Source of the DNA: Russula earlei
Taxonomy: Eukaryota; Basidiomycota; Agaricomycetes; Russulales; Russulaceae
Assembly: GCA_025769875.1 (NCBI GenBank)
Contig: JAGFNK010000189.1
Coordinates: 27,765-91,764 of the forward strand
DNA length: 64,000 nt
Reading direction: 5' to 3'
Shown: piece by piece, positions 56,604-64,000 of the stretch
Layout: every line of letters starts with the position of its first letter
How positions within the stretch are numbered: the stretch's first letter is position 1
The notes under the pieces: generated by a model
Seen by the model: only the letters and a program-made list of their open reading frames with translations
Databases searched by the model: none
What the model was told of the DNA's origin: nothing
Program-made: the position numbers and the translations under genes

Positions 56604-59087
56604 ACCAGTCCATCTGCAATATATTGGCGAATGGCATGATGCTTGATAGGGATATGTTTTGATCATCTTCCAGTGACTGGATTGAGCGCAAGATCAACTG
56701 CACCTTTGTTATCACCATGTATTGGAATTGGATCGGAGATTTGGTAGCCGATCTCAGAGAAGAAGCTCTGATACCACACGGCTTGATTAGCTGCATCGGC
56801 TAATGCCATATATTTGGCTTGAGTGGTACTTTGGGCAACAGTCTTCTGTTTGCGCGATGACCAAGAGATCGCAGTGCTAGATAGTAAGAAGACATAGCCT
56901 GAGGTGGAACAAAAGTCATCTGCATTGTCTCCGAGGCTAGAGTCGGAGAACCCGTGTAGTCCACTATCATGCATGCCATCATAACGCAGCTTAAGATCTA
57001 AAGTGCTGTTAAGATACGATAGCACATATTTAGCAAGGCGTAGATGTTACGATGAGGGATTAGATGAGTATTGGGCGAGTCGAGAGACTGCAAATGATAT
57101 GTCTGGTCTTGTCCTGATCTGCACATAGAGAAGGCTGCCAATAATACATTGAAAGTGTTTTATTTCATCAGGCGTTGCCTTTCCAGAGTGCTTGACCAAG
57201 TGGACATCTGCCCTGGAGGGCAGCGGAGTGTGGACTGGATTGGAATCCGCCATCCCAAAGCAATTTATGATCTCCAAGATGTATCTAGATTGATCAATGT
57301 CTAGCCGCTTAGCTGAGTGATCGCGCATGATGTGAATCCCAAGATAGGACTTGATCTCACCTAGATCAGTCATCTTGTAGTGCGTGAACAATGATCTCTT
57401 AATATCTGCAATCAGTGGGAGTGAATCGCCTAAGATGGTGACATCATCGACATAGAGGATAATGATTATGGTCCTCCCCGCATCTTGGCAATGATAAACT
57501 CCAGCGTCTGAGTGTGTGCACATGAAGCTGAGTCCAGTGAGCACTCCATAGAACTGCAAGTTCCATGCGCGCGAGGCTTGTTTGAGGCTGTAGAGTGCCT
57601 TCTTTAAGTGACAGACTTTGTCTTCCTGGTTCGGAGTGATGAAACCTTGAGGTTGCTCCATGTAGATCTCTTCCTCCAGTGTGCCATTGAGGAACGCCAA
57701 CTTGACATCCATTTGGTGGATCTCCCAATTTTTCAGCATGGCCAACGCTAGTAGCAGTCTCAAAGACTCAAACCTGGCAACTGGTGAGAAAGTTTCATCA
57801 TAATCAATTCCCTCTACTTGGGTGAACCCCTTTGCGACTAAACACGTGTGAAATCTGCCATCAGATTTGCGTGCAAACACCCATCTTGATCTGATGGCCT
57901 TACGGCCTGGTGGTAGATCAACGAGATCCCAGGTACCATTTTTAGTGAGTGCATCGATCTCATATTGACACGCGGCTCTCCATTCATTGGCAGATTCCGA
58001 TGACATGGCTTCCCAAAACATAGCCAGAGTGATCGCTTCTGCCATCGCTAACAGTGCCGTATGCGATGGGCACCCCCCCGCATCTGTGTTAGTAGTAACA
58101 AATCTAGGATTAGGATGCAGATTAGACCGAAGACATCTAGGTGAGGGTGGACATGGTGGACCAAAGGACAGTCCTGGTAAGGCTGAGTGAGGCTGGTGCA
58201 GACAAACTTGGTGCACAGGCTGCACACAGCATGGCGGAGTGTGCAGAACAGGCTGAGTGGAAGGGGTATAATAAAGTGAATTTGGTGTATCGGGATTTAG
58301 TGGGGTTTCTGGAGGTGCGGGACTAGGCGCATGTGCTTCCGGTTGATAAGGATAAGGGACAGTGAGTATCTCTGGTCCTAAAGGGACCAAGGATTGTGCC
58401 GGAGGAGGAGCGACACTAGCATCTCCCCTGGCTGGTAGTATGTGCTCATTGAAGATGACATTGTGTGATAAAAATAACTATTGGGTAGACTGATTCCAGA
58501 GTCGATAACCCTTAGACCCAGACTCATACCCAACGAAGATCATCTTGACCGATCTCAGATTGAGCTTCTTCTGTTTGTTGGCAGGCATGTGTACATACGC
58601 CTTACATCCAAAGACGCGGAAATAGGAGACGTCCGGAATGTGACCATCTGTCCATAATGTATGAGGTGTGCACCAATTAAGAACGCAAGTAGGAGTCTGA
58701 TTGTGAATGTGAACAGCTGTGTCAGTAGCAAGCTCCCAGAACCCAAGACTGAGACCAGCAGCGTGAATCATGGCACGCATCTTATCTTCAAGGGTTTGGT
58801 TCCATCATTCAGCAACTCCGTTCTGTTGTGGTGAACCTGGTATTGTTAATCTGTGTTTGATCCCCCATTGATCTAAGACCAATCTGAGTGCACCCGACAA
58901 GTACTCCCCTCCGCAATCCGAGTGCAATGCTTTGATTTTATCGCGAGTCTGATTTTCCGACCACACGAGATATTTCTTAAACGCATCAGCACACTGATCC
59001 TTAGATTTGAGGAAGTACACTACTCCATAGCGAGAGTAGTCATCAATGAACATTGCCCAGTAGTTGGCACCTCGGATAGACCAGACC
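56604..59087 (-). pseudogene. Copia-2 pol: integrase, reverse transcriptase, RNase H
   Basis: Minus strand. Integrase: NYWAMFIDDYSRYGVVYFLK, LHSDCGGEYLSGAL, GSPQQNGVAE followed by TGA (CGA in an intact copy would give Arg), then MIHAAGLSLGFW and FGCKAYVHMPANKQ. RT: 58390-57047 with WVFARKSDGRFHTCLVAKGF, QMDVKLAFLNGTLEEEIYME, catalytic YVDDV, SYLGIHIM, RPDISFAVSRLA. RNase H: DSSLGDNADDFCSTSGYVFL, HGDNKGAVDLALNP. The 5' side is cut at 59087 by G2 and the 3' side at 56604 by G1; the stub is at 40012-40155. Most of RT is open (447 codons), so decay is modest. Confidence 0.88.
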
Positions 59088-59698
59088 TGTTATGATTTAC
59101 CCCCTTGTCAGTTCGTCTATAATTCTTTTTGTTATTGTTCTCTTTATCACCCTTGTCCCCTTGGTTATTGATTCATCCCTTGATGCTGATGGTCTCTTAT
59201 TGTTTCATCTGTCATGTTTCACTTATCGTGTTTCACCTATTGTCAAGGTTACTTTTTCTATTGGCTCACCTTTATCTATTGTTCTGCTTATGGTACTGTA
59301 CAGCCCCGCTACATACAGTATTTAAGCGCCTGCAAAAGCTGGGGAATGCCTCAAGCTTAGCTTTGTCCCATTCTCTGTCGCATCCTTTGCCCTGTATACT
59401 CTCTCAAATCACAACTTGCTTGTGCTGGCTTACATCCTACTTGACCTGAGCACATCTCAAGGAACCCTTGTGTTCCTCTTCCTCCTCCGCCTCTCTCCCA
59501 TCGTCCTCCTCTTCTGTAAAAACCAGAAGATCGACTCTGTCTGCGGACTGAGTCATTATCTGACTCAGCCTTAAGATGCTAAACCTTTTGATCCGGTCTC
59601 CTTGAGCCGGCCCCCACTGAAACCCTTGAACCAAGTTACAGGGACTTGGCCCCCACTGAACCTTGGGCTAACGCTCTTACGGCTGCGACGCCGTTACA
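59088..59698 (+). repeat. 5' LTR of G2
   Basis: 611 bp, TGTTATGATT...GTTACA; clearly related to but diverged from the G1 LTR. RNA start AAGCTTAGCTT at 59353-59363. Confidence 0.88.
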
Positions 59699-59699
59699 C

Positions 59700-59710
59700 A
59701 AGCTAAGCTT
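59700..59710 (+). promoter_or_regulatory. G2 self-priming primer-binding site
   Basis: AAGCTAAGCTT, the reverse complement of the LTR word at 59353-59363; same arrangement as G1. Confidence 0.75.
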
Positions 59711-59719
59711 TCTTCTACT

Positions 59720-61306
59720 CCATTCTGGAGATCAACCTTGAACTACCATCGAATCGTTGGGTCCATGTCCAACCTAGACCATCCCCAGACCTTCCTGAAC
59801 ACGTCGTAGGAGCTGCCACTTGGGACAGCTTTCATACCTTCCTCTGCTACATCACCACTGAAAATGACGAAGAACTACCAGTCGAATTCATCAACAACTG
59901 GTGATTTGAACTACGACTTAGAAGAGGACAACTCTACACTCACCTAGACCTAGAACTACTCAGAAACAGCCTTGCATTAGGCTACTGGAGGGAAATGACC
60001 CTCTCTACGAACCACCATCAGAATCAGAAGCCTCTTCCACAGAAGGCAACCCCCTCGAACCAGAAAACACTGTTGAAACTCAGACACCCTTTGAATCCCC
60101 TGCTTTAGAGCTTGAGGACCCCCTTGGAAACCAGGAACTCATTGAAACCCTAGAAATCGATCCACAGAACCTCCCAGAACCTAACATGGCAGCCCAACCC
60201 CAAGTCGCGGTACAACCTCAGATGGCCGCTCAGGCCCCTCAGATGGCCGCCCAGGCCCCTCAGATGGCAGCCCAGGCCCCTCAGATGGCCGCCCAGGCCC
60301 CTCAGATGGCCACCCAGGCCCCCCAGATGGCCGCCCAGGCCCCCCCGGTCGTCGCTCCACCCCCTCAAGCAGCTGCTCCAGCACCACAAGGCACTAATGG
60401 ATCCCTCAGTGGCAAAGAACCCACCGCCTTCACAGGGGAGAGGAACAAAACAAAAGATTTATCATGGAATTCAACCTATTCTGGGGCCTCAATGATGATA
60501 AAGCAGTAATGGTTTCCCCTTTTAAACGAACAATGCTGGCCCTCTCCTATATTCAAGGAGAAAAGGTTGAAGAGTGGGTTAATTCACAAGCAACCGCACT
60601 CAGGGAAAAGGTGAACAGGGCCCAGAATCCCGTCAACAGGATGGACAAAGCATTATGGAATGACTTTGTCACAAATTTTACGTTCAAATTCACTAACACT
60701 GTGGAAAAGGAAGGTGCCCAAGCAGCTCTCGCCAAACACACAATGAAGGAATCCCTCAACGATTACATTTCCACCTTCGAACAACTTCTGAATAAAACAG
60801 GGTGGCCAGAAACGGACATTATCGCTATCGAAAGCTTCAAAAATGGTCTAAAGATCGGACTCTACCACGCGATCTTAAACAGAGATGTCTGGCCCACCAC
60901 TCTTCAAGAATGGAAGGAAGAGGCCAGAAGACAGCATTGATGTTTCATCACCATCAGAGAAAAGCTCAAAGGGAAGACTACACACCCCCCCTCAGAACAC
61001 AAACCCCATCACCCTGATCGAATGCAAGTGGACGCTGTCAAGTCCAACTTCAAAAAACTCACTGAAGAAGAAAGAAAACAATTGGCAAAAGAAGGACGTT
61101 GCTTCCGCTGCTGAGAGAAAGGCCACCTTAGCAGAGAAGGCCCCAAAAATACTACCCCCACCACTTTCAAAGCACGAACCACTGAACCAACCCCGGAGCC
61201 ACCTAAGGAGGAAGAAGCCACCACTATGGTAGCCCACATGAAAACTTTACCAGCAGAGGATATAGCCAAACTTTGGGACCTTATCCTCAAAGAGGATTTT
61301 CTCTAG
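59720..61306 (+). pseudogene. G2 gag
   Basis: Broken N-terminal part (ELPVEFINN then TGA), a heptad repeat tract (see repeat), GKEPTAFTGERNKTK, one base lost against G1 shortly after, then open from 60464 (FNLFWGLNDDKAVMV to EEARRQH). A TGA replaces CGA after EARRQH. The zinc knuckle (CFRC, TGA, EKGHLSRE) has the same stop as G1. Ends EDFL with TAG at 61304. Confidence 0.85.
60219..60344 (+). repeat. 21-bp tandem repeat in G2 gag (QMAAQAP x 6)
   Basis: Six in-frame copies of a 21-bp unit; G1 has only two at the same place. Confidence 0.9.
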
Positions 61307-64000
61307 GCCAAGGTACAACAGTCGGTACTAAGGCCCAAATAGATACCATTGTCCAACATAAAGAAAACTCAATGAAAGTTCCTTTTATGATCACAACAAA
61401 TGGAAAGACTGGCCAAGCACTCCTAGACAGTGGAGCAACAGAAAACTTCATTAGTCAAGGAATCATGGAAAAATTACAAATTCCACTTCGAACTCTCAGA
61501 ACCCCCAGACCCATCATCAATGTAGATGGCACCAGTAACCAAGGAGGAGCACTAACCCATTATGCTCATATGGCCGTACATCATGGCCCCACCACACGAC
61601 TTCTCACATTTTACGTCACAAATTTGGGAGAAGATAGAATGATCCTCGGCTATCCCTTCCTAAAAGCGTTGAACCCCCTTGTCAACTGGAGCACTGGTCG
61701 CCTAAGAAACCACCTAGGGGTCCTTCTCACCCCTATACCCCTAACTAAATCACCAAGAATACGAATTGCACAAATCAGGACAACTGTCATCCCCCCTGAA
61801 TATCTACGACATCAAAGGGTCTTCTCAGAAGAAGCAGCCAAATGACTCCCACCCAGTCGGGGAGAACTCGACTTTAGAATCACCCTGAAACCTGACGCCC
61901 CCAAGTTCCTTGATTGCCAAACTTATCCACTCCCCCAGAACGAGAAACAAGAGTTATCAAGACAAATATAAGAAGACCTAGCCAAGGGTTTTATCAAAGA
62001 TGGCGTTTCAGATTTCATATCCCCTGTTTTCTTTGTTCAAAAAAAGGATGGCACCACCCCACGAATGGTAGTCAACTACCAAAAACTCAATAACGCCACA
62101 GTCCCTGATTACCATGCCTTACCCAACATGGAAGAACAATTGCACCGACTAAGGGGCAAAACCACCTTCAGCAAATTTGACGTCCGAGCTGGATACAATA
62201 ACATTCTGATCCACCCTGAAGACCGACACAAAGGCGCTTTTAAAACTCAATTTGGCACCTTCATCCCCACAGTAATGGGCTTCGGCTTTACCAATGCCCC
62301 AGCCGCCTTCCAACAAGCAATGAACCATACCCTCCGACCCTGGCTTCTAAAATACCCAGAGAATACCTGCAACTACCTAGACGATGTGGCAATAGCCACA
62401 GGAGTGGGAGAAGAGCTCCTTCACCAACAAATCACACATGAGTTCCTTGACCTGCTCGAAAGAGACTCCTATTTCCTGAAAGCATCGAAATGCGCCTTTG
62501 AACGACACGAAATTGATTTTCTGGGTTTTTGGATCAACCAAGGAACCCTCAAAATTGACCCAGTCAAAATGGACGGCCTCAAAACCTGGCCAAGACCCCC
62601 CAACAACCTGAAACAGGTACAACAAATCATGGGCGCCCTCAATTACCAACAGCCATTTATCTGAGACTTCGCAAAAATAGCTCGCCCTATTTTTTCTACA
62701 ATCAAGAAAGGAACCCCCTTTCTCTGAACACCAGAAGCAACCACAGCCCTAGAAACCTTGATAGCAGCGGTCTGCGATGACCCAGAACTCTACACCGCCA
62801 ACCCTGACCTCCCATACAAATTAGAAACTGATGCCTCACAATTTGCCACCAGAGCTATCCTTTTCCAAAAGGACCAGAGAGGAAAAAGGAAAATGATCGG
62901 GAATATGTCACATGCATTCAACGAAGCAGAAAGGAACTACCCAGTCTGGGATAGGGAGTTCCTAGCTCTGATCCTTGCACTCCAACACTGGCGATACCTA
63001 CTAGTCGGAACTAAACACCCCATCAATGATTCTCACAGACCACGCTAACCTGGCTCACTACCGGCTCCCTCACAAGATCAACCGAAGAATTGCCAGATAC
63101 ATCTCAACGCTCGCAGATTACCACTTCGAAATCCACCACAAACCTGGAATCTCCAATCGCGCGGATGCTCTCTCACAACGACCCTGACCACAATGATGGA
63201 TCAGGAGATAACCAGAATATTACGGCACTACCTGACAAACTTTTTATTCGCACGCTTCACACTGAGGACCCTCTACGAGCAAGTACTAACTGAACAGAGA
63301 AGAAGAAAGTCAGACCTCCTCATGTGGAAAGTCAAACATGGCCTTCTAGAAGAAGAAGATGCACTATTCAAAGATGGGAAGTTGGTGGTACCATATCAAG
63401 AACCCCTATTACGAAAAATCTTGCATACCTATCATGACAGTATCCTTGGCGGGCACACAGGAAATGCCTGAACCTTATACTCAATCCAAGAGTCCTTCTG
63501 GTGGCCAAAAATGGCCTACTTCATCAGGGACTACATTCGAGGCTGCGCCACCTGTCAAACTAACAAATCTTCCACGCACCCAACTCGCCCCCAATCTACC
63601 CCATTCCCCCAGAATTTCAAAAACCCTTCCAAACTATTGCCATTGATTGGATCGTTGACCTCCCACCATCAGAAGGAAATAACGCCATCATGACCATCAC
63701 TGACCACGATTCCACCAAAGCAGCTATATTCATACCTTGCCAAAAACATGGGAACCCTGCAAATGGCCAAACTATTCTTATGTTACGCCTTCCCGTGGAC
63801 CAGAGTTCCCTCTAAAATTATTTCTGACCGACTCCGCTTTACCTCCAACCTGTTTCAAGAAATCTCCCGAATCCTTGGAATTAATCAAAATCTGAGTACC
63901 CCTACCACCCCCAAACTGACGGACAATCAGAAAGGACCAATCAGACCTCCAGAAATGTACTTACTCTACACAGAGGAAAAACAAGAAGAGTGGCGCACTG
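61307..64000 (+). pseudogene. G2 pol: protease, RT, RNase H, start of integrase
   Basis: Protease intact: LLDSGATENFISQ and EDRMILGYPFLKALNP, open to a TGA after EEAAK that G1 shares. RT from 62065: FDVRAGYNNILIHPEDRH, YLDDV, HEIDFLGFWINQG. Stops in the thumb (QQPFI, then TGA). RNase H LETDASQFATRA and WDREFLALILAL; a frame break at about 63,025 near PIN. It continues with ARYISTLADYHFEIHHKPGI-type sequence that G1 lost, the HTYHDSILGGHTGNA zinc region and the start of the integrase core before the window ends. Confidence 0.87.

Larger units (their letters stand above)
59088..64000 (+). mobile_element. Gypsy G2: second copy of the G1 family, 3' end outside the window
   Basis: Same family as G1 by LTR, gag and pol. 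Inserted in Copia-2 integrase; the duplication partner of AGACC (59083-59087) would lie beyond the window. The right edge falls in integrase. Confidence 0.9.

Noticed and set aside
1..64000. CRISPR arrays, bacterial operons or rRNA genes
   Set aside because: Introns, LTR elements and fungal gene families show a eukaryotic nuclear contig; no direct-repeat/spacer array or rRNA-like sequence was seen.

Overview
The window is nuclear DNA of a filamentous basidiomycete, most likely an Agaricomycete. The reasons are short (about 50-70 nt) GT-AG introns every few hundred bases, CT-rich promoter tracts, Kap123-type importin, group III G-alpha, HAK-type K+ transporter and CFEM/GPI proteins of fungal type, and Tf1/sushi-type chromodomain Gypsy elements. 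No species can be named from sequence alone.

Left third (1-21.3 kb) is a gene island. In order: the 5' part of one hormone-sensitive-lipase-like hydrolase and, head-to-tail behind it, a complete paralogue (both minus); a Kap123/importin-4-like karyopherin (plus); a RhoGAP with a C-terminal coiled coil (plus); a group III G-protein alpha subunit of the cAMP pathway (plus); and a HAK/KUP potassium transporter (plus) flanked on both sides by small secreted GPI-type CFEM proteins (both minus). I traced splice junctions for most of these. The hydrolase, importin, HAK and first CFEM genes read cleanly. RhoGAP (three places), G-alpha (two), the second CFEM (one) and the Noc1 relic (one) each need a +1 shift, which points to residual insertion errors, early decay, or +1 recoding; two of the RhoGAP breaks are the identical heptamer CTT TGA G.

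21.3-26.7 kb is a transition zone of broken host sequence: a TA-flanked MITE, a Noc1/CEBPZ (Mak21) gene truncated at both ends, and an isolated intron-bearing fragment of a Vps10 sorting receptor.

From 26.7 kb to the right edge the window is nested transposons. A Copia element (26,696-32,006, TSD GCACC) carries a 520-bp solo LTR (TSD ATCAT) in its protease. A PIF/Harbinger relic follows, broken by a 4.8-kb foldback-like inverted repeat whose two arms each carry a captured acetyl-CoA synthetase fragment. A second Copia (minus strand) is split twice: by Gypsy G1 (40,156-56,603, TSD ACCAG) and by the related Gypsy G2 (59,088 to beyond the edge). G1 is itself split by Gypsy G3 (40,888-48,275, TSD CACAC) and by a GC-rich insert next to a Harbinger MITE (TSD TTA) whose ends match the Harbinger relic upstream. 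G1 and G3, though of different families, both carry an extra zinc-knuckle reading frame between pol and the 3' LTR. All three Gypsy elements have an 11-nt self-priming primer-binding site. Copies differ mainly by C/T and G/A transitions, often at CpG, as expected from methylation-driven decay.
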